Shown here: positions 43,601 through 52,493 of the stretch, piece by piece | How the letters are laid out: the number at the start of each line of letters is the position of its first letter | How positions within the stretch are numbered: the stretch's first letter is position 1 | Source of the DNA: Legionella clemsonensis | Lineage (GTDB): Bacteria; Pseudomonadota; Gammaproteobacteria; Legionellales; Legionellaceae | NCBI RefSeq assembly: GCF_002240035.1 | Contig: NZ_CP016397.1 | Coordinates: 1,160,001-1,224,000, forward strand | Direction of reading: 5' to 3' | DNA length: 64,000 nucleotides | Program-made: the position numbers and the translations under genes | The notes under the pieces: generated by a model | The model's database searches: none | The model's input: the letters and a program-made list of their open reading frames with translations, nothing else | Told to the model about the DNA's origin: nothing

Positions 43601-45000
43601 AGGTAATAAAAACAGCTTCATTGGGCATTTTCAGAAGTTATGATATTCGTGGAGTTGTTGGTAAATATTTAAACAGAAATACCTATTTTACCCTAGGACT
43701 GGTTATTGGCACGGAATTGCAAGAATTGTATAAAGAAGACTGTATTCTTGTCTGTCGGGATAGCCGGGAAAGTAGTGAGGCATTTTCGCAAGCACTCGCC
43801 TATGGGTTATCGTTGGCGGGAGTGCGTGTTATAAACATTGGCTGTCTACCTACACCTTTACTGTATTTCGCCATGAATTTTCTTAATTGTTCCTCAGGGG
43901 TAATGGTCACGGCAAGTCATAATCCAATTAATTATAATGGATTAAAAGTGATTCTGTCCGGAAATAATTATCATGGCGAATTACTGGGAAATTTATATCA
44001 TCGAATAGTTCAGCAACGCTATTGCATGCAAAGTAGCTCTACTGTAGTAATAGACCATCCTACGGATGAATTAATTGCCCATTATATTAAGGCGGTTAAG
44101 AAAGATGTTCGTTTAACCAGAAAATTTCGAGTAGTCGTTGACTGTGGTAATGCTGTAGCCGGTAAAGTAGCGCCACAATTATTAATGGCCTTGGGATGTG
44201 AGGTTATTCCCTTATTTTGTGAGGTAAAAACGACTTTTACCAATCACCATCCTGATCCTGCACTAGAAGAGAACTTAAAAGATTTATCTCGAGTTGTACG
44301 AGAAGAAAACGCAGATTTAGGGGTTGCTTTTGATGGGGATGGTGATCGTCTGGGGGTTGTTGATAATCAAGGCAGAATAATTAATGCTGATAAGTTACTC
44401 TTGGCATTTTCTGCAGCACTATTAGCTCAACGCAGTGATGTAGCCGTGGTATTTGATGTTAAATGCAGTCAGCAGTTATCCGATTACATCACAGAACATC
44501 ATGGCAAAGCAGTGATGACAAAAACGGGTATGGCACATATTGTTGAAGGCATGGTAATGCATCAAGCAATGCTAGGGGGTGAGTTTTGTGGGCATTTTTA
44601 TTTTTACGATCGCTGGTTGGAACACGATGATGGTATTTATGCCGCTGCTCGTACTTTGGAAATATTAAGTCAGCAATTTGAAGATGCCTACACATTTTAT
44701 AATCAATTTCCTTCTAAGGTTGCAACGGGAGAATTAAAAATAGCGATAGCTGAGCATAAAAAACAAGCTTTTATGGAGCAGCTTTTGGAACAGGCTCCGT
44801 TTATTGGTGGAGAAGTTAATTATATCGATGGCTTACGCGTAAAATTTTCAAATGGTTGGGGACTTATCAGGGCATCCAATACGACACCTTGTCTTACGGT
44901 TCGTTTTGAGGCAGATACTGAAAAAGATTTACAATTGATTCAATTGTTGTTTCGTGAATTAATTTTAAGTATTAACTCGATGCTTGAACTTCCTTTTTAA
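43588..45000 (+). CDS. Phosphomannomutase/phosphoglucomutase
   Basis: 470 residues, alpha-D-phosphohexomutase superfamily (AlgC/ManB-like). Interconverts hexose 6- and 1-phosphates. Motifs: FRSYDIRGVVG, the phosphoserine loop VTASHNPINYNGLK, metal loop AFDGDGDRLGVVD, sugar loop GGEFCGHFYFYD, and phosphate loop RASNTTPCLTVRFE. It overlaps the PKS stop by 13 nt with GAGGA upstream, so it is translationally coupled to the PKS. This suggests that a sugar phosphate, perhaps mannose or glucose, is needed by the same pathway. Confidence 0.92.
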   Translation: MEDLEVIKTASLGIFRSYDIRGVVGKYLNRNTYFTLGLVIGTELQELYKEDCILVCRDSRESSEAFSQALAYGLSLAGVRVINIGCLPTPLLYFAMNFLNCSSGVMVTASHNPINYNGLKVILSGNNYHGELLGNLYHRIVQQRYCMQSSSTVVIDHPTDELIAHYIKAVKKDVRLTRKFRVVVDCGNAVAGKVAPQLLMALGCEVIPLFCEVKTTFTNHHPDPALEENLKDLSRVVREENADLGVAFDGDGDRLGVVDNQGRIINADKLLLAFSAALLAQRSDVAVVFDVKCSQQLSDYITEHHGKAVMTKTGMAHIVEGMVMHQAMLGGEFCGHFYFYDRWLEHDDGIYAAARTLEILSQQFEDAYTFYNQFPSKVATGELKIAIAEHKKQAFMEQLLEQAPFIGGEVNYIDGLRVKFSNGWGLIRASNTTPCLTVRFEADTEKDLQLIQLLFRELILSINSMLELPF

Positions 45001-45116
45001 TAGAAAGTTTTAAAAGTCGAAGCTACTTTGTATTTTCATCATCGCGAAACGAAGTGAATCTGGGTTCGACCTTGCAGCTCTCCACCCAGTACTTTCAATA
45101 ATAGTTGGTTTAAACG

Positions 45117-45725
45117 ATGACAAAAGAAACGATTGCTATTTTTGATTTTGATGGCACATTAACCATGGGCAAGTCGAGTCGCTTAATGTTTTTTAAACAT
45201 TTAGTGGGTTTGCCCATGCTTTGTGGCGGGCTCTTTCTTGAATATTGTCAGCATGGTTTAAGTAAAATAAAACTTCTGCAGGAAAATCCGAAGGGGTTTT
45301 ATTTGGATAAATGGTTACTGGTGGGATTTACACAGGAGGAGCTACAGCGGCAGGCTGAAAATTTCATTGCAAAAAAGTTGACAAACCATATTCGTCAGGA
45401 AGCACTGGAACGGTTATGCTTTCATCAGCAAGAAGGACATAATTGCATGATTATCAGCGGGGCATTGGATATTTATTTAAAACCATGGGCCAAGCAGTAT
45501 AATGTAAAGGAAGTTATTTGTACAGAAATAGAGTTTGATCCTGTAACCGGAAAAAGCACAGGACGTATGTTAAATCCCTATTGTCTGGGTCAAGAAAAAG
45601 TGAAGCAGTTTGAAAAATTGTATGCGAACCGTAATGATTATATTATTTACGCGTATGGTGATAGCTTTCATGATTTTGAACTACTAAAATATGCCGACCA
45701 TGCCTTTTATAAATGTTTCAGTTGA
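45117..45725 (+). CDS. HAD-IB family phosphatase
   Basis: 202 residues. HAD motif I is IFDFDGTLT, motif II IISGALDIY (Ser), the Lys lies in GQEKVKQF and motif III-IV is YAYGDSFHDFELL. This is the SerB-like subfamily IB with a helical cap that includes the segment MFFKHLVGLPMLCGGLFLEY, a hydrophobic stretch suggesting membrane or lipid proximity. Some relatives dephosphorylate lipid or serine phosphates. It follows the hexomutase by 116 nt and may act in the same pathway (inference). Confidence 0.85.
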   Translation: MTKETIAIFDFDGTLTMGKSSRLMFFKHLVGLPMLCGGLFLEYCQHGLSKIKLLQENPKGFYLDKWLLVGFTQEELQRQAENFIAKKLTNHIRQEALERLCFHQQEGHNCMIISGALDIYLKPWAKQYNVKEVICTEIEFDPVTGKSTGRMLNPYCLGQEKVKQFEKLYANRNDYIIYAYGDSFHDFELLKYADHAFYKCFS

Positions 45726-45884
45726 TTAAATTCTCACATGGCTTTAATCTGGCGCAGATAATCAAAATTTATAAAATTAGTGAAATTGCTTGCGCCTCTG
45801 GAAAAAATTTTGCAAATACCGTATAAAAAGAGGCTTATCTGATAGTATCAATGGGTTAATAATTATAAAAAAAAGGATGAGCGC

Positions 45885-46535
45885 ATGAGATGTAGAATGC
45901 GAATAATCGCGCTGGGGTGTGTTCTATCACTTGACGCCTCGGCAGGGGAAAGTTATTTACCAGCTATCTCTCTTGAAGAAACACAAGGCAATCGCTGGTC
46001 TATCATGGCGAGCTTGGGTTACGGACAATATCAACACATGTATAGTGATGATGGTCAAACACCATTAGCACGTTTGGCTGTTGGAGCAGAGCTACTAACT
46101 ACCACACAAACTGCCTTTGGATTGGAAGTAGGTGTCCAGAATGGTAATCGCATGCGTGTTGCTGTGCCTGTCAATACGCTAAATATTTTAAGTGGTGTCG
46201 TTAAAACTACCGTTAAACCTATGTTAGATTTGCTTCTGACTGCAAACACCAATCCTATTAGCGAAAGTTTACTCTTTACTCAAATTAAAGGGGGTATTGC
46301 TTACCGTCAATGGCAGATGGAATCTAATTGGGTGAGTAATAAGACAGAGCTGGCAGGAGAAGTGCAAGCAGGTTTTGGTTATCCACTGACAGAGGTCACC
46401 AGCTTGAATCTTCTTTATCAAGGAGTCTTTGGTGGCAACCCCAAGTTTCGTCAAGGCTCACTCAATGATAGCTGGCATTTTTCCAGTATTCCTGTACAGC
46501 ACGGTATACTATTTGGTTTTTCAGTCATTGCCTAA
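45885..46535 (+). CDS. Putative outer-membrane beta-barrel protein
   Basis: 216 residues. Signal peptide up to about LSLDASAGESY. Then amphipathic strands: RWSIMASLGYGQYQHMY, TAFGLEVGVQNGNRM, IKGGIAYRQWQM, AGEVQAGFGYPL, TSLNLLYQGVFGG and a final HGILFGFSVIA ending in an alternating pattern. AAAGGATGAG lies before the ATG. No family name; similar small barrels are frequent in Legionella. Confidence 0.75.
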   Translation: MRCRMRIIALGCVLSLDASAGESYLPAISLEETQGNRWSIMASLGYGQYQHMYSDDGQTPLARLAVGAELLTTTQTAFGLEVGVQNGNRMRVAVPVNTLNILSGVVKTTVKPMLDLLLTANTNPISESLLFTQIKGGIAYRQWQMESNWVSNKTELAGEVQAGFGYPLTEVTSLNLLYQGVFGGNPKFRQGSLNDSWHFSSIPVQHGILFGFSVIA

Positions 46536-46545
46536 TACTAAAGAT

Positions 46546-46578
46546 TATCCTTCGATACGTTTAAAGTACTGAAGGATA
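46546..46578. terminator. Hairpin between convergent genes
   Basis: TATCCTTC and GAAGGATA form an 8-bp stem with a long 17-nt loop between two convergent genes. Weak shared terminator at best. Confidence 0.35.
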
Positions 46579-46585
46579 TCTAACG

Positions 46586-48052
46586 TTATACTTTTTTCCA
46601 AATGACTGCTTTTTGATCATTCAGTGGAAGTGGAACATTTAAGAATGGCGGCGAGAAAAAGAGGCGCAGAAATAGAACAGACACACTGCCCCCGCTGCCA
46701 CCAAAAATATATTTACCTTTAGTTTCAAGTCCATTCGAAAATAAGTCAAAAGCCATACCGGAATTGGAAAAAAGATTAATGGTTTTTTTCCAATCATGAG
46801 CTTGCCGTTCGTAAACCAGGATACTGCCTTGTGCAATCTGTCCATCAGGTCCATTACGAACAGGATCAGCAACCAGAGCGGTCTTTTTATTTAAAGCAAC
46901 AGCGATTCCTGTTAATAACGCTTCAGGAGCATCTGAAACAATCTTTTTCTTAAAGATCAACTGTTTTTCTTGATTATGGCCATGTAATTTATAGAGATAA
47001 GCAGCTCCCTTAATAACGTCTGAGCCTAAATGTTCAAAAGGTGCTCCTATAATAGCCCACTTTCCGTCAAAGGCGATGGCAGAACCAAAGTTGTCAGCTA
47101 ATAAAATATTGCCACCAAATGGATTTGAGAAAACTGGCAGCGCAGTGGTCTGATTGCCTTGAATTTTTTGAACAAAGTTCCATTTATCGTGTTTAAAGTG
47201 AAAGAGATAAGCACTTGAATTTTCATTTAAATGTGGGACATTTAAGAAAGCATTACTAATGAGAGCATACTTCCCAGAAATTTTTATAGTGCCACCGAAT
47301 GTGTCATTGGCTGTTACTCTCTCAGGATTTCGAATGGTTTGAAATAATTTCCATTCATCTTCTATATGTCTGAAAGCGTAAACTACTCCAGAATTAATGA
47401 GTGGCGTATTTTCTGCGGTGGTATTTTGTTGGGTGACGGCACCAACCAAAAGAAGCTTGCCATTCTTTGTTACATCAAAGCCAATTCCTAAACCACCTCC
47501 CTGTTCAGCTGTATATACCACTGGGGGTGCCGGCGAGACTACGGCTGGATCTGCTACAGAAAGATTTTCTAAACCAGGTGTATGTCTATCAATCGCTTGA
47601 TGAAACTCATACAGTCCTGATTGATTTCTTTTATAAATTTGAATGGAGCCTGTAAAGTCCTGATTTTGTTGTACGTCATCGGAAACAGGTCCAATCGGAG
47701 TACCAGACGCAGAGAAGAATAACCAGTCACCCACGGCTTTTATAGTATTAGCGCCAAGATGATCACTCGTTCCCTCGGTTATAATCGTTTGAACAAGATT
47801 CCAGTTGTTCCCCTCTTTCTTATAAACATAGATTGCGCCCGAAGCAGTTTTCCCTGCCGGACGGGCAATAGGAGCAGCTACAAACAAGTATTTGTTATGG
47901 TAATGAATTACATTTCCATAATCATCTTTTAGAACTGGACTGCCTGCAATACTGGGGTTTAGTGTCGTTAGTTCTTCATAAGTATGCGAATAAGCTGTTA
48001 GCGAGTTGCCAAGCAGCCACATAATGGATAATGCTGCCAAAAATTTTTTCAT
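46586..48052 (-). CDS. Secreted FG-GAP-like beta-propeller protein
   Basis: 488 residues with a signal peptide (to TAYSHTYEE). Six or seven repeats of about 55-60 residues, each with a GxIYVY-type strand then W and Q/T: GAIYVYKKEGNNWNLVQTI, GSIQIYKRNQSGLYEFHQ, GVVYAFRHIEDEWKLFQTI, SSAYLFHFKHDKWNFVQKI, GAAYLYKLHGH, GSILVYERQAHDWKKTI. Between them lie GKWAIIGAP and GKYALISNA turns, as in integrin-type FG-GAP propellers. Probably exported; may bind a ligand or a cell surface. Own promoter. Confidence 0.8.
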   Translation of the reverse strand: MKKFLAALSIMWLLGNSLTAYSHTYEELTTLNPSIAGSPVLKDDYGNVIHYHNKYLFVAAPIARPAGKTASGAIYVYKKEGNNWNLVQTIITEGTSDHLGANTIKAVGDWLFFSASGTPIGPVSDDVQQNQDFTGSIQIYKRNQSGLYEFHQAIDRHTPGLENLSVADPAVVSPAPPVVYTAEQGGGLGIGFDVTKNGKLLLVGAVTQQNTTAENTPLINSGVVYAFRHIEDEWKLFQTIRNPERVTANDTFGGTIKISGKYALISNAFLNVPHLNENSSAYLFHFKHDKWNFVQKIQGNQTTALPVFSNPFGGNILLADNFGSAIAFDGKWAIIGAPFEHLGSDVIKGAAYLYKLHGHNQEKQLIFKKKIVSDAPEALLTGIAVALNKKTALVADPVRNGPDGQIAQGSILVYERQAHDWKKTINLFSNSGMAFDLFSNGLETKGKYIFGGSGGSVSVLFLRLFFSPPFLNVPLPLNDQKAVIWKKV

Positions 48053-48201
48053 TATTTTCCTCCCTGTGACTTTAGGATTTAGTCTTTTCCGTTGTACTCA
48101 TCAATTTTTACACTAATTTGTTTTTATTGGAAGAAAAATGGCATAGCGTTATTCTTGCAAAGAACAGAGGAAACAGGAGGTAGAGAGGAGTTACTTCTAA
48201 A

Positions 48202-48231
48202 GGCAGGCTATAGTGATCACTATAACCTGTC
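48202..48231 (-). terminator. Terminator of the ankyrin gene
   Basis: A 13-bp near-perfect stem (CAGGCTATAGTGA / TCACTATAACCTG, one G-U) with no loop other than the turn lies 10 nt after the stop. Read on the minus strand it is followed by CCTTTAG, a short T run. It is also a palindrome around GATC. Confidence 0.6.
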
Positions 48232-48240
48232 TTGATGTAT

Positions 48241-51200
48241 CTACTTCCCATTTCCCAGAGTTTTTGGCAGGCTATCTTTGGCATCTTGAGGTGGAGGGGC
48301 TGGTTGCCAAATTATTTGTCTAATACTGTTCTTGACCATGTTTGGAGAGAGACCTGTTTTTCTGACATCCGATTGCAGTGTACTATTTTTCTTCTCTAAA
48401 GCGACGCTAAGGAGAATGGAATCCAATATAGCTACAGTAGGATCATCAGGTTTTTTCTTGCTAAACGATTCTTTTGTTAACTTGGCCACAATTTCTATTC
48501 TGGATGCATAATTTGCAGGATACAGTTTTTTATAAACATCTAATAAATGGAAAACAATATCGATGGCTTTAGAGTTTGGTTTTTCCCAATAAATTTTCAA
48601 CGCGATAGTATAACTGCCAAGCGCTTTTTCATGCTCCTTTTTCTCATGATAAGCATCACCTAAAATTGCAGAAACGTAGGCAGTGAATTCTGCGATCTCT
48701 TCTTTATATTGTTCTGATTGATTATCTATTAAGGTTAGGGCTTCTTCATATTGTTTGATAGCAAAAGAAGCATTGTTGGCATGAGTAAGGCCCATTGCGA
48801 CGCGAAAAGCTATAAGCGAGGTTACGTTTGGACTATTGGCTAATCTTTTTTGCAGGCTATCCAGATCAAGTCCAAATTCCGTATAAAAAATTATTAAATT
48901 TCTTAATTGTTCTTTCTTAAAATCCAGATAAGCAAGATTTTTGCTTCCTTTAAATTTTTCTTCCAGAGCATCAAAGACAGGTGCGAGTTCGCTTATCAAT
49001 TTGTCCAAATCGTTTATTCTTTTTACGAGAAGTAAGTCCGCACTGGAGAAAAAGCTGGAGGATTTTTCTTTGATTAATTTAAATAAACTTTTTGCATAAG
49101 AAAAATTCATGCAATGGCTCTGTTGGTATAACATTGTTTCGATCAAAAGAACGAGCAGATACAGGTAGGGTGAAAAGTCTGAGGAAAAAGTTTCACTCGC
49201 CTCATAGCATTCTTTAATATCCCACAGACACGCTGTGAGCAAAGGAAATTTGGAGAAATTAGATTCGATTATTTGAGCAGTATTTTTTACTACTTCTGCT
49301 TGTTTTAAATCGCTTTGATTTAAATTAGTCATCGCTTTACGAAACTCTGCAAAACATAATTTATATAAGTATCTACGCTTTTCTTCAGCAGCAGTGGTTA
49401 AACTTGCAGCGGACCGTATCGCCTTTTGATAGTTAAATTTAGCTTCTTCAGTAAGATTCAACCGAACGCAAAGATCTCCTATAATCTCATACGCGCAAGC
49501 CAGATTATGTTGGACGATATTATTGAGATCTGGATATTTTTCCGCAAATGCTTCTACTAATTTCTTACACAATTCAATATATATCCGCAAATGATACATA
49601 CTCAAGTTACAATAATTTTGTAGCAACAAAGGACTGTCGTGAGTAAAATCTGTATCACTTGCTGCCTCACTGTAAGTCGTAGCTAATGCAAAAAGGATCA
49701 AAGCCAGATTGGCTACCTCTTTCACAGAGAATTCTTTTTTAATGAAAATGGCTTCTCTAACATGCAATTTAAAAGCACTCTCATAAATTTCAATTGCTTT
49801 TCCATAATTTTTTAAATGAACGTAGGCTGCTCCTAATTCAATGAATGAAACAACGACAGTTTCTTCTTCTGCATTAAAGTTTTCCGGTTTCGTGGTGAGG
49901 ATTTTTTTCATTGCACTTAATTCAACGTCCATCGATAGCGTTTGCTTAAATAACCTATCCAGAAAAGGTATTTTCTTTCTATCAAAAGGGCTATGCATTA
50001 ATTTATGTCGGGTTTTTGTTGTACTATCAACAGATGTAGCAAAGGATGTTGGTGCCAGGTTTAGGAGAAAGTCTCTTTCATTTTCCTCCCAATCTTTAAA
50101 GGCTTGTCCGATTTTAGCCAAACAAAATTCCGCAATAAAATTTTTTTGAGTTTGAGTTAAATCACGGTGATTCATGATGTGCCTTAAATAGTCCAGCTCT
50201 TTTGTAATTTTTTCTATATTTTGAGCAAGCTGTTCTTTAGGTGTTTTCTCACTTTTAGTTTCATTGAGCCTAGGTTTAGGCTTGGGTTTTTTGGCTAATT
50301 TTTCTGCTGATGGTTGATCATCTTCCTTAACTATTTTTTCGATAGATTTATCATCAGGGGTTTTTTCAATAAAGTCCGGGACATTCCCCTCTTTAATTTT
50401 GTCGATTAAGTCCTGTACCTGTTGCAGGGAGGGGAGTTGTTTCAATGACTTCGTTTCGTTGAAGTGAGAGGTGGTACTATTGCAGGGAATGAGTTTTAAT
50501 TCATTACGGTTACCTATTGCTAAATGATAGGCTTCTATTAGTGTGTGGCTCTCTGCGTTTACTTTTTCCAATAATGCTAAACTTTTTTTATCCTTTTTTG
50601 CGGCCAGTTCATGACATTTTTTTAGTTTAATTAATATAATCGCTAATGATTTTGAGAGGCTATTTATAGTGATTTCACTTGATTGTTTAGTGGTTTCTTC
50701 TTTTGTTTCTGAAAACGTGGCTTTTTTGTTAATCTCGCTGGAAAGGTCACTTACATCACTGTTTATAATAGCTTCATTGATTTCGACTGTTTTACCATCA
50801 AAAACTGCGGCAATTAATTTTTTGCATTCAGTTTTTTGTTTCGGGGTTAATTTTCCCAAGTCAGGTGTAATATTTTTTATGTGATAATAGACCTCTTGAT
50901 TGGGTTCTTGTGTTAAAACAAGCGCGCTATTTAGCTCCATTTTAATTTGCTCAATTTGCTTGGCAAAGTTTACAGTTAATAGTTTGACCAGTAATTGATA
51001 ATGCTTTAAATTTTCCGCCGTGGGTTCAAATGACATCACGGAAAAAGCGTGGGCAATTTTGCGATCTCGTATCTTTTTAAAGAAGCTGAACAAACCACTT
51101 TCTTTTTCAGGATTTAGAAAGTCACGTAACTCTTTGGATAATTCGCCTACCAACGATAAAACTCTACCCAAATAATAGCGGTCTTCTCGCTTCTTAAAGT

Positions 51201-52101
51201 TGAGCTGTGTTAATGTATTGTCGCTGATTAAAAAAGTTAATTCTTCCAGAATTAACATGGAATAGAAATGGTTTACAAAACTGGTAAAAGAAGTAGTTTC
51301 TGGTGAATTGGCTAATTGAATTTCAATTTCATGCTGAGTTTTTTTAGGATTGTTTTCTTCAATCTCTATAATAAAATTTATTTTTTCTTGTATCGTTTTA
51401 AGAGCATTTAAAATATTGGCGAGGTTCGTTTTTAAGACAGTGTTTACAGGTTTTTTCGCATGTTCAATAATTTTCCCTAAAGCAGTTAAATGCGCTATTT
51501 CCAATCCTTTAGCTCTTCTTCTAGCATTATTACTTCGATCAATTGAGCCATATTTATTTCTTACATATTCTTCTTTACCTTTATTGTTGTCATTAAAGTG
51601 GAGATTAGCAACTAGGAGACTTATCGTTGAAAAATTTGACAGCAACTCATTTGTCACTTGATTGCTCAAAAGGGCTTTATCTATCTCCACAATAACGCGT
51701 TTCAGCAAATTTAAATCAATTTGTTTATCTAATTTAATTTTTTCCAATATGCTGGCATTGTCTGTGTGGGAGTCACCAGTTTGCAGAACAGTTTTATCAT
51801 TTGGCTTAGTAGAAATATATTTCTCCAGGAGGGTTATTGCTTGCACGTTTTTACGTGCATGCGCCCAGTCAACCGGAGTCTTTCCTTGTCTGTCTTTTAT
51901 ATAGGGATCTGCCCCATTCTGCAGAAGCAAAGAAACATACTCAGACCTATAGCAAGTAGCTTCATGTAATAAGGTAATTTGAGATGGATCAAATTGGAAA
52001 TTGATTTCACTGGAGCTTAATTGGCTGATTAATTCCTCAAATTTTTTTAGCTCATCATTTTTTAAAGCATTGATTATTTCATCTAGGGCAGGCATCTGCA
52101 C
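48241..52101 (-). CDS. Ankyrin- and helical-repeat giant protein, candidate effector
   Basis: 1286 residues, cytosolic in sequence (no signal or TM). Ankyrin repeats at about 1-95 (TLLHEATCYRSEYVSLLLQN, GADPYIKDRQGKTPVDWAHA). Long charged helical parts follow at 100-450, a Lys/Pro-rich linker near 600-620 (KKPKPKPRLNETKSEK), and TPR-like helical pairs from about 740 to 1200 (YVHLKNYGKAIEIYESAFKL; ILGDAYHEKKEHEKALGSYT). It ends in a Pro-rich tail. This layout, ankyrin then TPR in an orphan giant, is typical of Dot/Icm effectors. Divergent from the lipase-like gene. Host target unknown. Confidence 0.8.
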   Translation of the reverse strand: MQMPALDEIINALKNDELKKFEELISQLSSSEINFQFDPSQITLLHEATCYRSEYVSLLLQNGADPYIKDRQGKTPVDWAHARKNVQAITLLEKYISTKPNDKTVLQTGDSHTDNASILEKIKLDKQIDLNLLKRVIVEIDKALLSNQVTNELLSNFSTISLLVANLHFNDNNKGKEEYVRNKYGSIDRSNNARRRAKGLEIAHLTALGKIIEHAKKPVNTVLKTNLANILNALKTIQEKINFIIEIEENNPKKTQHEIEIQLANSPETTSFTSFVNHFYSMLILEELTFLISDNTLTQLNFKKREDRYYLGRVLSLVGELSKELRDFLNPEKESGLFSFFKKIRDRKIAHAFSVMSFEPTAENLKHYQLLVKLLTVNFAKQIEQIKMELNSALVLTQEPNQEVYYHIKNITPDLGKLTPKQKTECKKLIAAVFDGKTVEINEAIINSDVSDLSSEINKKATFSETKEETTKQSSEITINSLSKSLAIILIKLKKCHELAAKKDKKSLALLEKVNAESHTLIEAYHLAIGNRNELKLIPCNSTTSHFNETKSLKQLPSLQQVQDLIDKIKEGNVPDFIEKTPDDKSIEKIVKEDDQPSAEKLAKKPKPKPRLNETKSEKTPKEQLAQNIEKITKELDYLRHIMNHRDLTQTQKNFIAEFCLAKIGQAFKDWEENERDFLLNLAPTSFATSVDSTTKTRHKLMHSPFDRKKIPFLDRLFKQTLSMDVELSAMKKILTTKPENFNAEEETVVVSFIELGAAYVHLKNYGKAIEIYESAFKLHVREAIFIKKEFSVKEVANLALILFALATTYSEAASDTDFTHDSPLLLQNYCNLSMYHLRIYIELCKKLVEAFAEKYPDLNNIVQHNLACAYEIIGDLCVRLNLTEEAKFNYQKAIRSAASLTTAAEEKRRYLYKLCFAEFRKAMTNLNQSDLKQAEVVKNTAQIIESNFSKFPLLTACLWDIKECYEASETFSSDFSPYLYLLVLLIETMLYQQSHCMNFSYAKSLFKLIKEKSSSFFSSADLLLVKRINDLDKLISELAPVFDALEEKFKGSKNLAYLDFKKEQLRNLIIFYTEFGLDLDSLQKRLANSPNVTSLIAFRVAMGLTHANNASFAIKQYEEALTLIDNQSEQYKEEIAEFTAYVSAILGDAYHEKKEHEKALGSYTIALKIYWEKPNSKAIDIVFHLLDVYKKLYPANYASRIEIVAKLTKESFSKKKPDDPTVAILDSILLSVALEKKNSTLQSDVRKTGLSPNMVKNSIRQIIWQPAPPPQDAKDSLPKTLGNGK

Positions 52102-52493
52102 TCTCCACGCTCATTTACTATTAAATAGGGAAAAATTAGCCTATTGAGACTGACCTAAAGTCTTATCTATTTGGCAGGAAAAATAATTTTTCACATTAAC
52201 TTCAGCATTGATTTGTGTAAAATTATAACAACATGTCTTTTAATTATTCCATGGGTAAGATTACCCATGGAATAGGCGTGGCTTTTCGCAAGTGGAAGTC
52301 TTAATGGAAGAATAATTGGATGAATATTTGCCAATAAGAGCAATTAAAATTCCATGTAGGTATTTAATATCCATTTTATTTGATATAATAATCCTTTTTT
52401 AGCCAAATTATCGCTTGAATGAAATCATGCTAATGTATCAATGTTCTTTAACAAGAAAAAAAATGTACTGACTATTTAAGAGGAGCACTTTTG
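52102..52493. other. Divergent promoter region of two effector candidates
   Basis: Nearly 400 AT-rich nt with the 30-bp palindrome listed separately. A TATAAT at 52393-52398 is a possible -10 for the lipase-like gene, about 95 nt before its ATG. No tandem TTAAT box with correct spacing is found. Confidence 0.5.
52245..52274. promoter_or_regulatory. 30-bp perfect palindrome between divergent genes
   Basis: TATTCCATGGGTAA and TTACCCATGGAATA (14-bp perfect arms) flank the 2-nt GA. No T run follows. Placed 143 nt from one start and 219 nt from the other of two diverging large genes, it looks more like an operator or recombination site than a terminator. Confidence 0.6.

Noticed and set aside
46639-46872. 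77-codon frame inside the propeller gene
   Set aside because: Out of frame with the propeller, whose own repeats continue through it.
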